A DNA stretch of 64,000 nucleotides from Aquabacter cavernae (GCF_003993795.1 NZ_RWKV01000008.1:310001-374000); one strand, 5' to 3'. Positions 39,945 to 48,733 are shown, numbered from the stretch's first letter. The notes: a model not told the origin generated them from the sequence alone. Translations and numbers: made by a program.

Positions 39945-40745
39945 ATGTACGCCTTCGATTATCAGCGGCCCTCCTTTTCCCAGGATGCGGTCTCCATGAT
40001 GCGCTCCCTGGAGGAGCCCAAGCTCCTGGCTGGCGGGCAGACGCTGCTGCCCACCCTCAAGCAGCGCCTCGCCCAGCCCGGCACCCTGGTGGATCTCTCC
40101 CGCATCCCGGATCTCTCCGGCATTTCCGTTGCGGGGGACGTGCTGCGCATCGGCGCCATGACGCGCCATGCGGAGGTCGCGACCTCTGATCTCGTCCATG
40201 CCCATAGCCCGGCGCTTGCGGAGCTTGCGGGCATGATCGGCGATCCGGCGGTGCGCAATCGCGGCACCATCGGCGGATCGCTCGCCAATAATGACCCATC
40301 CGCCGACTATCCCGCCGCCGCCTTGGCGCTGGGGGCGACCCTTGTCACGGATCGCCGCCGCCTCGCCGCCTCCGACTTCTTCCGGGGGCTGTTCGAGACG
40401 GCGCTGGAGGAGGACGAACTCATCCTCGCCGTGGAGTTTCCGAAGTCCGGCCCGGCGGCCTACCGCAAGTTCCGCAACCCCGCCTCCCGCTATGCCATGG
40501 CCGGCGTGTTCGTGGTGCGCGGCGCGGACGGCGTGCGCGTGGCGGTCACGGGCGTGGGGCAGGAGGGCGTGTTCCGCTGGAAAGAGGCGGAGGCCGCGCT
40601 GACGGCCCGCTTCGCGCCGGACGCGCTGGAGGGCATCGCACTCGATCCCCACACGGCCATGAGCGACCTGCACGGGGACGGCGCCTATCGCGCCCAACTC
40701 ACCAAGGTGATGGCGCGGCGCGCGGTGGAGGCGATCGGCGGCTGA
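39945..40745 (+). CDS. form II CO dehydrogenase-like FAD-binding medium subunit
   Basis: 266 residues. The FAD contacts AGGQTLLPTLK and TIGGSLANNDPSAD are intact. The subunit hands electrons from the iron-sulphur clusters to a quinone or other acceptor. It begins 12 bases after the large subunit stop, with GGAGGACAGCC before the ATG. No accessory coxDEF genes for active-site maturation follow, consistent with a non-CO enzyme. Confidence 0.92.
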   Translation: MYAFDYQRPSFSQDAVSMMRSLEEPKLLAGGQTLLPTLKQRLAQPGTLVDLSRIPDLSGISVAGDVLRIGAMTRHAEVATSDLVHAHSPALAELAGMIGDPAVRNRGTIGGSLANNDPSADYPAAALALGATLVTDRRRLAASDFFRGLFETALEEDELILAVEFPKSGPAAYRKFRNPASRYAMAGVFVVRGADGVRVAVTGVGQEGVFRWKEAEAALTARFAPDALEGIALDPHTAMSDLHGDGAYRAQLTKVMARRAVEAIGG

Positions 40746-40769
40746 GAGCGGTGTCGTCCCGCCGGAGGC

Positions 40770-41252
40770 TCAGGCCCCGGCGGGTGCGCCGTCCAGCGGC
40801 ACCACGGGGGCGTTCTTGCTCTGCTTGAGCGTGAGCGCAGTGCGCACATTGCGCACATTGGGCGTGGCGGTGATTTCCAGCACGAAATTCTGGAAGGTCC
40901 GCAGGTCCGGCGCCACGCAGAGCATGAGGAAATCCACTTCGCCGGAGAGCATCCAGGCGCCGCGCACCAGGGGCCAGCGGTCGATCCGTTCCTGGAAGGC
41001 AGAGAGGTCCACTTCCGCCTGGCTCACCAGATGCACCATGGCGAAGGCCATCAGGTCATAGCCCAGGCTCTTCTCGTCCAGCAGCGCGCGGTAGCTCTGG
41101 ATGAAGCCTTCCTCTTCCAGATGGCGCACGCGGCGCAGGCACGGAGGCGCGGAAATGCCGACCCGGCGCGAGAGTTCCACATTCGTCATCCGCCCGTCGC
41201 GCTGCAGCTCGGTGAGGATTTTCCAGTCCACAGCATCGAGATCAACGGGCAA
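40770..41252 (-). CDS. Lrp/AsnC-family transcriptional regulator
   Basis: 160 residues. The winged helix-turn-helix (MTNVELSRRVGISAPPCLRR) is followed by an RAM-type effector domain. No ATG lies near the conserved start, but the TTG at 41252 sits five bases after a perfect GGAGG, giving LPVDLDAVDWKILTEL, which matches the start of homologues. It is divergent from trxB, an arrangement conserved in alphaproteobacteria, and may control that gene or amino-acid metabolism in general. Confidence 0.88.
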   Translation of the reverse strand: MPVDLDAVDWKILTELQRDGRMTNVELSRRVGISAPPCLRRVRHLEEEGFIQSYRALLDEKSLGYDLMAFAMVHLVSQAEVDLSAFQERIDRWPLVRGAWMLSGEVDFLMLCVAPDLRTFQNFVLEITATPNVRNVRTALTLKQSKNAPVVPLDGAPAGA

Positions 41253-41475
41253 GGGAACCTCCGGTAAGCGTGCGCACCTTAGTTCAGCTTCCTGGCAGTG
41301 CAACGAAATAATATTTCTCGCACAGGCCTGGGCCGTGGACCGCATGACGGTAGGCCATGCTTGTCCTTGTGGGGCCTCTGGTGCGTCCCTACATTGATGC
41401 ATAGCTCTATTTGCCGCGCGCGCGTCCGAAGGGGATGCGCAGCCGCGCGAAGGCGTTCCGCCGTTCGAGGAAGTC

Positions 41476-42435
41476 ATGTCCACGCATCACGCCAAGGTCG
41501 TCATCATCGGTTCTGGCCCGGCCGGCTACACCGCTGCCATCTACGCTGCCCGCGCCATGCTCGAACCGATCCTGTTCGAGGGCATCCAGCCCGGTGGGCA
41601 GCTCACGATCACCACGGACGTGGAGAATTATCCCGGCTTCGCCGACGTCATCCAGGGCCCCTGGCTCATGGAGCAGATGCGCGCCCAGGCCGAGCATGTG
41701 GGCACCCGCATCATCTCCGACCATGTGTCGAGCCTGGAAATGACCGGCCGCCCGTTCCGTCTCGTGACCGACAGTGGCGACACCTATCTGGCGGAGACGG
41801 TGATCCTCGCCACCGGCGCGCAGGCGCGCTGGCTGGGAATTCCCTCCGAGGAGACCTATCGCGGCTTCGGCGTCTCCGCCTGCGCCACCTGCGACGGCTT
41901 CTTCTATCGCGGCAAGACCGTCGTGGTGGTGGGCGGCGGGAATACGGCGGTGGAGGAAGCTCTCTTCCTCACCAATTTTGCCGCCAAGGTCATCCTCGTG
42001 CATCGCCGGGACAAGCTGCGGGCCGAGCGCATCCTCCAGGATCGCCTGTTCGCCCATCCCAAGGTCGAGATCATCTGGAACGCAGAGATCGAGGAGATCG
42101 TGGGCGCCGAAGAGCCGTCGCGCGTCACGGGCGTGCGGCTGCGGGACGTGGATGGCGGGGGCGAGCGGCTGGTTGCGGCCGACGGCTTCTTCGTCGCCAT
42201 CGGCCACGCGCCCTCCACCAGCCTCGTGGAAGGCAAGGTGCGCCTGAAGCCCAACGGCTATGTCTGGACGGCTCCTGATTCCACCGCCACCTCCGTGGCC
42301 GGGCTGTTCGCCGCCGGAGACGTGGCGGACGATGTCTATCGGCAGGCGGTCACGGCCGCGGGTCGCGGGTGCATGGCAGCGCTGGAAGCCGAGCGCTTCC
42401 TGGCGCGCGAGGAAACTCCGCTCGCGGCGGAATGA
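41476..42435 (+). CDS. trxB: thioredoxin reductase
   Basis: 319 residues. FAD motif GSGPAGYTAAIYAAR near the N-terminus, NADPH motif GGGNTAVEEALFL in the middle, and the redox pair Cys136/Cys139 in SACATCDG. It reduces thioredoxin in the cytoplasm. Length and layout are normal. It is followed after 88 bases by a LysR regulator on the same strand. Confidence 0.96.
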   Translation: MSTHHAKVVIIGSGPAGYTAAIYAARAMLEPILFEGIQPGGQLTITTDVENYPGFADVIQGPWLMEQMRAQAEHVGTRIISDHVSSLEMTGRPFRLVTDSGDTYLAETVILATGAQARWLGIPSEETYRGFGVSACATCDGFFYRGKTVVVVGGGNTAVEEALFLTNFAAKVILVHRRDKLRAERILQDRLFAHPKVEIIWNAEIEEIVGAEEPSRVTGVRLRDVDGGGERLVAADGFFVAIGHAPSTSLVEGKVRLKPNGYVWTAPDSTATSVAGLFAAGDVADDVYRQAVTAAGRGCMAALEAERFLAREETPLAAE

Positions 42436-42523
42436 GGAATGCCGGGCGCGGGAAAGCCCCGCGCCCGTTCAATGAGAACAGGGCGGAAGCGCGGGCGCGC
42501 ATCCCAACCAGGGGCGGGCAGGA

Positions 42524-43414
42524 ATGGACTGGGACAAACTTAAGGTTTTCCATGTCGCGGCGGAGGCTGGCTCCTTCACCCATGCGGGCGAGACGCTGGG
42601 CCTGTCGCAGTCTGCGGTAAGCCGGCAGGTCTCGGCGCTGGAGCAGGAGCTGAAGGTTCCGCTGTTCCACCGGCATGCGCGCGGCCTCATCCTCACCGAG
42701 CAGGGCGAGCTGCTCTACCGGACGGCCCATGAGGTGTTCCTCAAGCTGGAATCGGCCCGCGCCCAGCTCACCGACAGTCGCGAGAAGCCGAACGGCGAAT
42801 TGCGCGTGACCACCACCATGGGTCTTGGGACACATTGGCTGACGGCCCGAGTCGGGGAGTTCGTGGAGCTGTATCCCGATATCCGCATCCAGCTCATCCT
42901 CACCGACGAGGAGCTGGACCTGGCCATGCGCGAGGCGGACGTGGCCATCCGCATGCGCCAGCCGGTACAGCCGGACCTTGTGCAGCGCAAGCTGTTTACC
43001 GTGCATTTCCATGCCTATGCCTCGGCCGACTACATCAAGCGGCACGGCCATCCCCGCTCGCTGGACGAGTTGGACAAGCACCGCATCCTGCTGCTCGGTG
43101 GTCCCATTCCCAGCTATTTCCAGGGCTTGAACTGGCTGGAGCATGCGGGCCGGGAAGGCGGGGCGCCGCGGGTGCCGGCGTTCGAGGTCAATTCTGTTCT
43201 CGGCCTGCGGCGGGCGGTGGAGCGGGGCGTGGGAATCGGCACGTTGCCGGACTATCTCACCGACGACGCCTCCTCGCTGGTGCAACTCTTCACGGATCGG
43301 GAAACGCCTCAATTGGAGGCATATTTCACCTATGCCCAGGAAATGCGCTCCGTGGCGCGTATCCAGGTGTTCCGTGACTTCTTAATTTCCAAAGCACAGC
43401 GTTGGAATTACTGA
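42524..43414 (+). CDS. LysR-family transcriptional regulator
   Basis: 296 residues. Helix-turn-helix KVFHVAAEAGSFTHAGETLG and QSAVSRQVSALEQEL at the N-terminus, then a typical effector-binding domain. This trxB-lysR arrangement recurs in Rhizobiales. No effector is known. The start at 42524 is preceded by GGGCGGGCAGGA. The C-terminal region is followed by 360 bases that hold no obvious gene. Confidence 0.9.
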   Translation: MDWDKLKVFHVAAEAGSFTHAGETLGLSQSAVSRQVSALEQELKVPLFHRHARGLILTEQGELLYRTAHEVFLKLESARAQLTDSREKPNGELRVTTTMGLGTHWLTARVGEFVELYPDIRIQLILTDEELDLAMREADVAIRMRQPVQPDLVQRKLFTVHFHAYASADYIKRHGHPRSLDELDKHRILLLGGPIPSYFQGLNWLEHAGREGGAPRVPAFEVNSVLGLRRAVERGVGIGTLPDYLTDDASSLVQLFTDRETPQLEAYFTYAQEMRSVARIQVFRDFLISKAQRWNY

Positions 43415-43774
43415 AATATGACCATTTTCTCGCGTTTGGACGAATTTCGCGCGAGGAGCTAAGCGTTGGGCACATGCCTGACATGCGGTCATGTTGCGTT
43501 GCATTCTGCCTAAGAGGCGGGCATATTTCTCGGGCATTGCTTGCACCCTGTGCGGTGTAGCAATTGTTCCCCTCTGGAAGGTTCGCCGCTCTGCGGCGAT
43601 ACTTGCCGGACCTCGCAAGAGGTCCGGCTTTTTTCTTTTGGGCGCTCCTGTTCCGCGATATTCCGCGTTGGCCTTGCCTGTAACAGGCAAATTCCGGAAC
43701 TTTCGCGCGCCGCGCCGCGTTCCTTCCGCTCCTGCCTCCACCCGCCACGCACGAGGCGCACTTATGGAGGAGAC
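43415..43774. other. intergenic region with possible small RNA
   Basis: No protein gene is supported in the 360 bases after the LysR gene. The first 190 bases are less GC-rich than the window and end in a textbook terminator at 43605-43634, too far from the LysR stop for simple termination. This leaves room for a small RNA or a long 3' region. An imperfect relative of the TTGCATTGCAA palindrome lies at 43492-43505. Confidence 0.4.
43605..43634 (+). terminator. strong rho-independent terminator
   Basis: A perfect 10-bp stem GCCGGACCTC/GAGGTCCGGC, loop GCAA, then six T residues. It lies 190 bases after the LysR stop. Confidence 0.9.
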
Positions 43775-44023
43775 ATGACGCAGGCGACCCTCGATACCCG
43801 GCTCCAGGCCGGGCCGTTCCCCGATCCCAGCCGCTCCCCGGATCCTCCCATCCTCCCGCCCGACCCGGTGGAGGATCCGTTCCCCCCGGACGAGGGGCCG
43901 GACCTGCCGCCCTTGCCGGAGGACGACCCGTCCCGCACGCCGCGCCGGGAGCCGTTTCCGGAGCCGGGGCCGATTGACGATCCCCTCTGGCCCGGTAACG
44001 ATCCCCTTAGACAGCGCGCCTGA
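43775..44023 (+). CDS. proline/aspartate-rich low-complexity protein
   Basis: 82 residues, about a third of them proline and strongly acidic, with repeats of the form DPP and DPF (SPDPPILPPDPVEDPFPP). No signal peptide or membrane helix. The ATG at 43775 is preceded by GGAGGAGAC, which supports translation. It lies 17 bases before the VanX-like gene on the same strand. No family recognised; it may be a disordered protein. Confidence 0.55.
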   Translation: MTQATLDTRLQAGPFPDPSRSPDPPILPPDPVEDPFPPDEGPDLPPLPEDDPSRTPRREPFPEPGPIDDPLWPGNDPLRQRA

Positions 44024-44040
44024 GGGGCGAGGGGGGCGGG

Positions 44041-44724
44041 ATGAAGCCGAGCGTGGTGGTGATGGGGGCGGCCTTGGCCGCCGGTCTCTCCGGTCCCGCT
44101 CCGGCCGCCGAGGCGCTGCCGCCCGGCTTCGTGAACGTGGCCGAGGCGATCCCCGATGCCCGATTCGACATCCGCTATTATTCGGACGCGAATTTCGTCG
44201 GCACCCGCATCGACGGTTATGAGGCGCCGCGCTGCTATCTCACCCAGCCCGCCGCCGAGGCGCTGAAGGTTATTGCCCAGAAGGCGGAGGCGCAGGGCCT
44301 CGGCCTGCTCATCTTCGATTGTTATCGGCCCGCCCGCGCGGTGGCCCATTTCGCCCGCTGGGCAGCCGATGCAGCCGATCAGGCCCATAAGGCCGCCTAT
44401 TATCCGGATATCGCCAAGCAGGATCTGTTTCGCGAGGGCTATATCGCGGAGCGCTCCGGCCATTCGCGGGGCTCCACCCTGGACCTGACCCTGTTCGAGC
44501 GGGCCACGGGCCGGGAGTTGGACATGGGAACGCCGTTCGACCTGTTCGGCCCGCGCTCATGGACGGCGGCGCCGGACATCACCCCCGCCCAGCGCGCCAA
44601 CCGCGTTCTGTTGCAGGATCTCATGGCGTCCGGCGGCTTCAAGGGGTTCGACAAGGAATGGTGGCACTTCACCCTGGCGGGCGAGCCCCATCCGGACACC
44701 TATTTCGATTTCCCCATCCGATAA
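44041..44724 (+). CDS. VanX-type D-alanyl-D-alanine dipeptidase
   Basis: 227 residues. A signal peptide (cleavage near PAAEA, residue 24) is followed by a zinc D,D-dipeptidase domain. The metal-binding motif SGHSRGSTLDLTL and the EWWHF motif with the catalytic Glu and last His ligand are intact, as is FDCYRPARAV. The signal peptide points to the periplasm and to a cell-wall or dipeptide-salvage role (DdpX-like) rather than vancomycin resistance, and no vanHA genes are near. Confidence 0.9.
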   Translation: MKPSVVVMGAALAAGLSGPAPAAEALPPGFVNVAEAIPDARFDIRYYSDANFVGTRIDGYEAPRCYLTQPAAEALKVIAQKAEAQGLGLLIFDCYRPARAVAHFARWAADAADQAHKAAYYPDIAKQDLFREGYIAERSGHSRGSTLDLTLFERATGRELDMGTPFDLFGPRSWTAAPDITPAQRANRVLLQDLMASGGFKGFDKEWWHFTLAGEPHPDTYFDFPIR

Positions 44725-44745
44725 ACGGGCTGCGCGGTCATCCCG

Positions 44746-45141
44746 TCAGTTGCGGGTGACTTCCTCCACCTGCATGCGGCGGCCCCAGGCGTCGAAGAAG
44801 GCACCGGAATTCAGCGTGAGCCGGTCTTCCTTCACCCGGCTTTCCAGGGTCCTGAGGCGCGCGCGCGCCTCGGCATTCAGCAGCGGCCCCCCGGCGTCCA
44901 GCACGGGGAAGAAAGCCGCCCCGTCCCACGCCTTGCCCGATCCCGCGAACAGGCTGACGATCTCCGCCCAGCGGGTCTCATCGCCGATGAAGCTCACGAA
45001 TGTGGAGGCCAGCGGCTCCACTTTCAGGTCGCCGATCTTCACCAGCATGACGAGCGCCGTGAAGGCGCCTTCTTCGCCATAGGTCTGCTTGAGCCAGGCA
45101 TCGAATTCCGTGAGCGCGGCGGCCCGGCCGGGGCCACGCAT
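44746..45141 (-). CDS. unrecognised protein at the end of the selenocysteine gene train
   Basis: 131 residues, soluble, no known motif. The N-terminus MRGPGRAAALTEFDAWLKQ and the segment TFVSFIGDETRWAEIVSLF suggest a compact helical fold. The ATG at 45141 is 13 bases after the stop of the preceding unrecognised gene. It is the last gene of the run fdoGHI-fdhE-selA-Sel1-selB/selC. Position alone suggests a link to formate dehydrogenase or selenocysteine, which is inference. Confidence 0.6.
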   Translation of the reverse strand: MRGPGRAAALTEFDAWLKQTYGEEGAFTALVMLVKIGDLKVEPLASTFVSFIGDETRWAEIVSLFAGSGKAWDGAAFFPVLDAGGPLLNAEARARLRTLESRVKEDRLTLNSGAFFDAWGRRMQVEEVTRN

Positions 45142-45154
45142 GTGCGGGGGGCGG

Positions 45155-45703
45155 CTAGAAATCGACAAGGGGTGTCTCCGGCATGTAGTGCTCGAAGAGA
45201 TACCAGAACGGTGTCTCGCGCGTCGCGGAATACCACGCCTCGAACGCCTCCAGGGCCAGAGAGGGATCTCCCAGTGAGGGATCTTGCGTAGCACCTGCCT
45301 CGGCAGCCACGTCTTGCACCGGGGATGCTTGCGCGGGGGTGTCGGGCGCCTCGTTCTGCGCAGCGCCGGAAATCGCCCCATGGACGGCAAGAGCCACCGG
45401 GCCGAGGCGGTCCAGCACCTCCGTGCGGGCGGGCGTCATCTCCTCCCAGTCCAGGCGGCTGCGCAGATAGGCCTGGGCGGCCCGCACCGCTTCCGGCCCG
45501 TCCGGCGCGGCGCTGAGGCTGCCGGCCAGACCCTTGAGGAAGTTCAAGCGCCGGAATGCTTCGGCGCGGGCGGCGGCGAGCGCCTGTCCGCGCGCCAGCG
45601 CTTCCGCCTTGAAGGCATGTTCGGCCGCGGCCGCCGTCTCGGCTGCCTGCTCCAGGGTCGTGACAAAGGCGGCAAGACGATCCGCCGGGGGAGGGGAGGT
45701 CAT
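45155..45703 (-). CDS. unrecognised Ala-rich protein downstream of selC
   Basis: 182 residues. The N-terminal 80 residues look like one or two long Ala/Glu/Arg-rich helices (AAETAAAAEHAFKAEALARG). A low-complexity acidic linker follows, and the last 30 residues are rich in aromatics (AFEAWYSATRETPFWYLFEH). No signal peptide, no cysteines. The ATG at 45703 is preceded by GGAG-like bases and lies 49 bases beyond the selB stop. I do not recognise the family; a chaperone or maturation role for the dehydrogenase is a guess from context. Confidence 0.6.
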   Translation of the reverse strand: MTSPPPADRLAAFVTTLEQAAETAAAAEHAFKAEALARGQALAAARAEAFRRLNFLKGLAGSLSAAPDGPEAVRAAQAYLRSRLDWEEMTPARTEVLDRLGPVALAVHGAISGAAQNEAPDTPAQASPVQDVAAEAGATQDPSLGDPSLALEAFEAWYSATRETPFWYLFEHYMPETPLVDF

Positions 45704-45752
45704 GGGCACACTCCTGCGGGGATCCTGAGACCGCGGGCCGAGGGGAGAGGCG

Positions 45753-47936
45753 TCATGACGACCCGCCTTTCCGACGTGCAGGTCCGGCACGGCCTGTGTC
45801 CGGGGTCGGCGTGGAAGGTGGCGGAAGAGAGTGGGAGTCGAACCCACCAAGGACCGGCTCGCGGCCCCTCCCGGATTTGAAGTCCGGACGCCCCACCAGG
45901 GACGCTTCTCTTCCATTGCCCGCTTCGCCCGGAGCAGACACCGCTGCTTCCTGCTCAGTTGTCTTCTGCGCTATCGACGGTTGTGCCGTCAATTCCTGCG
46001 CCGGCGCATCTTCCGCTGTCGGGCGGAACAGGTCCAGCCGGTGCGGATTGGTGCGCCGCAGGTCGCCCCGGCGCAGGGTGACGCCGTGGCGGTCGAAAAA
46101 CTCCAGGATCTGGATGGCCACCTTGCGGCCATTGTCCACCTGGTCGCGGAACTGGGCAGCGGTGAAGGCGCCCGCATGCTCGGCGTCCAAGCGCACGAGG
46201 ATGGACACCATCTCGGCCACGGTGGCGCGCAGGAAGAAATGGTCATGGGCCACCTCGTCCACGCGGCCCATGCGGCCAAGCAGCTTCATCATGCGCCGGA
46301 TGTCGGCCTCCGGCTCGTCCAGCACCCCCGCTATGTCGCGCACCCGGGGCGGACGGAAGCGTTCCGGCCCGCTGACGAGGAGGCAGGCCCGTGCCCACAA
46401 CGCCTCGTCCCGCGGGGTCAGGCGCACCTCAAAGCCCGCTCGGCGGATCCAGGCCCCTTCGCGGGAGATAACCCCTTCCTGCGCCAGATTATCCAGCGCG
46501 GCGGCGAAGACCGGGGCGGGCAGGCGCGGCTGGAGCTGGAGGCGCATGCGCTCGCTGCCCATGCCCGGCAAATCGGGATTATCCGCATGGAAGGTGTCCA
46601 GCCGTTCCAGCAAGGCGGCGTGGAACGCCCCCCAGAGCGGGCGTGCCATGGCGTGGACGGTGCCGGCGACGGGGAGCGTGACGAGGTCCAGCGCGTCAGA
46701 AATGTCGGCGGCGGCGCTTTCCGGCAAGGCGCGGTCGCGGCAGAAGGTGGCGAGGTCCAGCACGAAGGGGGCGGTCGCCAGCAGCGCCGCCACCGCCTGG
46801 GCCGGGTCGGTCTTCTCATGGGCGGCGAGCTGGGCAAGGCGCTCCGGCGTGCGGCGCTTGCGGCTGGGCGCCCGCAAATCCAGCAGGCGACCGCCGCCGA
46901 TGGTGCGCTGGGCGGAGGTGTCGCGCACCACGAAGCGGTCGCCGGACGCGGCGGCGATGGGCGCCTCCAGCACCAGTTGCACGAGCCCGCTCCCGCCCGG
47001 CGTGATGGGATCGCCCAGAAGCACCAGCCGCGCGCCCACCTCGCAGGCGGCCGTGTGCAGGCGCACGGGCAGCCATTGGGCGATGGGCTTCTTCTCGCCG
47101 GGCAGAACTCGCAGCGTGGCGTCCATGCGATCCGTGGGCGCGTGAAGGGTGGGATCCACAACCACGTCGCCGCGCGCCAGGGCGTCCTTGGTGATGTCCG
47201 GCCCGGCAAGGTTCAGGCCGCAGCGGTCCCCAGCCTTTCCCATCTCGGACGGGCGATCCTGCGCGCGGATGGAACGCACCCGCGCCTCGAGGCCCGTGGG
47301 GCTGACGCGCACCCGGTCTCCCGCATGCACGACGCCTGAGAGCACGGTGCCCGTGACCACCGTTCCCGCCCCGGACAAGGTGAAGGAGCGATCCACGGCG
47401 AGGCGGAAGCGCCCGGTCTCGGGTCGATGACGCGGCGCCTTGGCCTCAGTGAACAGGCGCGTGCGCAGCGCCTCCACGCCCAGCCCGCTGGTGCTGGAGA
47501 CGGGGAGGATATCCGCCCCCTCCAGGCCGGTTCCGACCAGGGTGGCGGCGATCTGCGCGCGCACCTGAGACAGGCGCGCTTCGTCGGCCAAGTCCGCCTT
47601 GGTGAGGGCGATGACGCCACGGGTGAGGCCCAGCAGGTCGAGGATGGCGAGATGCTCGCGAGTCTGGGGCATCACCCCGTCATCGGCGGCCACCACGAGC
47701 AGCGCGAAGTCGATGCCGCCTGCGCCCGCCAGCATGGTGTGGACGAACTTTTCGTGGCCGGGAACGTCGATGAAGCCCAGCGTCTCGCCGCCCTCCACGG
47801 GGAGATAGGCGAAGCCGAGATCGATGGAGATGCCCCGCGCCTTCTCCTCTTTCAGGCGGTCCGTATCCACGCCCGTCAACGCACGCACCAGCGAGGTCTT
47901 GCCGTGGTCGATATGGCCTGCCGTGCCGATGATCAC
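45753..47936 (-). CDS. selB: selenocysteine-specific elongation factor SelB
   Basis: 727 residues. G1 motif GHIDHGKTS at residues 7-15, then EF-Tu-like domains and C-terminal winged helices that bind the SECIS hairpin. SelB carries Sec-tRNA to the ribosome at a UGA. The recognisable core ends near residue 637 (LDLFR), while E. coli SelB has 614. The frame then runs on for 90 residues, of which 675-706 are the in-frame translation of the tRNA-Sec gene including its CCA. The GTG start at 47936 overlaps the stop of the Sel1-repeat gene (GTGA). Confidence 0.93.
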   Translation of the reverse strand: MIIGTAGHIDHGKTSLVRALTGVDTDRLKEEKARGISIDLGFAYLPVEGGETLGFIDVPGHEKFVHTMLAGAGGIDFALLVVAADDGVMPQTREHLAILDLLGLTRGVIALTKADLADEARLSQVRAQIAATLVGTGLEGADILPVSSTSGLGVEALRTRLFTEAKAPRHRPETGRFRLAVDRSFTLSGAGTVVTGTVLSGVVHAGDRVRVSPTGLEARVRSIRAQDRPSEMGKAGDRCGLNLAGPDITKDALARGDVVVDPTLHAPTDRMDATLRVLPGEKKPIAQWLPVRLHTAACEVGARLVLLGDPITPGGSGLVQLVLEAPIAAASGDRFVVRDTSAQRTIGGGRLLDLRAPSRKRRTPERLAQLAAHEKTDPAQAVAALLATAPFVLDLATFCRDRALPESAAADISDALDLVTLPVAGTVHAMARPLWGAFHAALLERLDTFHADNPDLPGMGSERMRLQLQPRLPAPVFAAALDNLAQEGVISREGAWIRRAGFEVRLTPRDEALWARACLLVSGPERFRPPRVRDIAGVLDEPEADIRRMMKLLGRMGRVDEVAHDHFFLRATVAEMVSILVRLDAEHAGAFTAAQFRDQVDNGRKVAIQILEFFDRHGVTLRRGDLRRTNPHRLDLFRPTAEDAPAQELTAQPSIAQKTTEQEAAVSAPGEAGNGREASLVGRPDFKSGRGREPVLGGFDSHSLPPPSTPTPDTGRAGPARRKGGSS
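45819..45914 (-). tRNA. selC: tRNA-Sec (anticodon UCA)
   Basis: 96 bases including an encoded CCA (45819-45821). The 8-bp acceptor stem GGAAGAGA/TCTCTTCC, 6-bp D stem CGTCCC/GGGGCG with a 4-base loop, anticodon stem CCGGA/TCCGG with loop CTTCAAA (anticodon TCA, 45878-45880), 7-bp long variable arm and T stem GTGGG/CCCAC are all characteristic of bacterial tRNA-Sec (8+5 acceptor/T helix). It lies wholly inside the 3' end of selB, in frame. Confidence 0.97.
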
Positions 47937-48733
47937 GGAGCCGCCTCCGGCACGGGAGGCGCCAACGGACGGCGCGCCCGCTCCTCCGCGTCTGCGAGGG
48001 CGGCGGGGGATAGCGCGGCCTTTACGGCCTCAAGAAAGGGCGCGGCAAGGCCGCTGCCGCCCTCATGGCCGCGCAGCAGCCATTCATAGGCGACCTGCGG
48101 GTCACGCGGCACGCCCGCGCCCAGATGGTGGGCCGCGCCCAGCATGGCCTGCCCGTCCGCGTCGCCCCGCTCGGCGCCCTTGCGCCACCAGCGGGCGGCT
48201 TCCGCAGCGTCGCGCGCGACGCCCAGCGCATTGTGGTGGAGCATGCCGAGCCGCGTCATGGAGGAGGCGACGCCCTGGTCGGCGGCGGCTTCGGCCCAGA
48301 GGCGGGCGCCCGTGATGTCCAGGGGCACCACTTCGCCTTCCAGCAGCATCCAGCTCAGCATGTCCTGCGCGGGGGCGTCGCCCTGCTCGGCGGCGGCGCG
48401 GTAGAGGTCGGCGGCGCGGGCATAATCCTGCGTGACGCCCTCGCCCTTGAAATAGAGGGCCGCGAGATTGCGGCGTCCCACGGAGTCACCGCCTGCGGCG
48501 GAGAGGGAGAGCCAGCGTTCCGCCAGCGCGGGATCGCGCGCGAGGCCGCCCATGCCTTCCGCGAAGCAGGCGCCGATATTGTTCTGGGCGCGCGCATGGC
48601 CGGCGCGGCCGAGCCGTTCCCAGATGTCGAGGGCGGCGGCATAGTCGCCCGCGCGGGCGGCGGCGAGGGCCTGTTCCATCTCGGCCTCGGGGGCGGGCGC
48701 CGCCGGGCGGCGCAGCCGGTCAAGCCAGCCCAT
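47933..48733 (-). CDS. Sel1-repeat (TPR-like) protein between selA and selB
   Basis: 266 residues with about five to six Sel1-like repeats, for example [20 protein letters not shown] and [19 protein letters not shown]. Such solenoids bind proteins. The name Sel1 is unrelated to selenium; the placement is the point. The ATG at 48733 overlaps the selA 3' end by 14 bases and its stop overlaps the selB start, so expression is coupled to both Sec genes. No signal peptide was seen, so it is probably cytoplasmic. Function unknown. Confidence 0.8.
   Translation of the reverse strand: MGWLDRLRRPAAPAPEAEMEQALAAARAGDYAAALDIWERLGRAGHARAQNNIGACFAEGMGGLARDPALAERWLSLSAAGGDSVGRRNLAALYFKGEGVTQDYARAADLYRAAAEQGDAPAQDMLSWMLLEGEVVPLDITGARLWAEAAADQGVASSMTRLGMLHHNALGVARDAAEAARWWRKGAERGDADGQAMLGAAHHLGAGVPRDPQVAYEWLLRGHEGGSGLAAPFLEAVKAALSPAALADAEERARRPLAPPVPEAAP

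Noticed and set aside
36959-40745. Calling the coxSLM-like genes a true aerobic CO dehydrogenase
   Set aside because: The active-site loop is AYRGAGR, lacking the Cu-binding Cys of form I, and maturation genes are absent. Only the form II label is supported.
44041-44724. VanX-like gene as vancomycin resistance
   Set aside because: It has a signal peptide and no vanH, vanA or regulatory partners; a cell-wall or dipeptide-salvage role is more likely.
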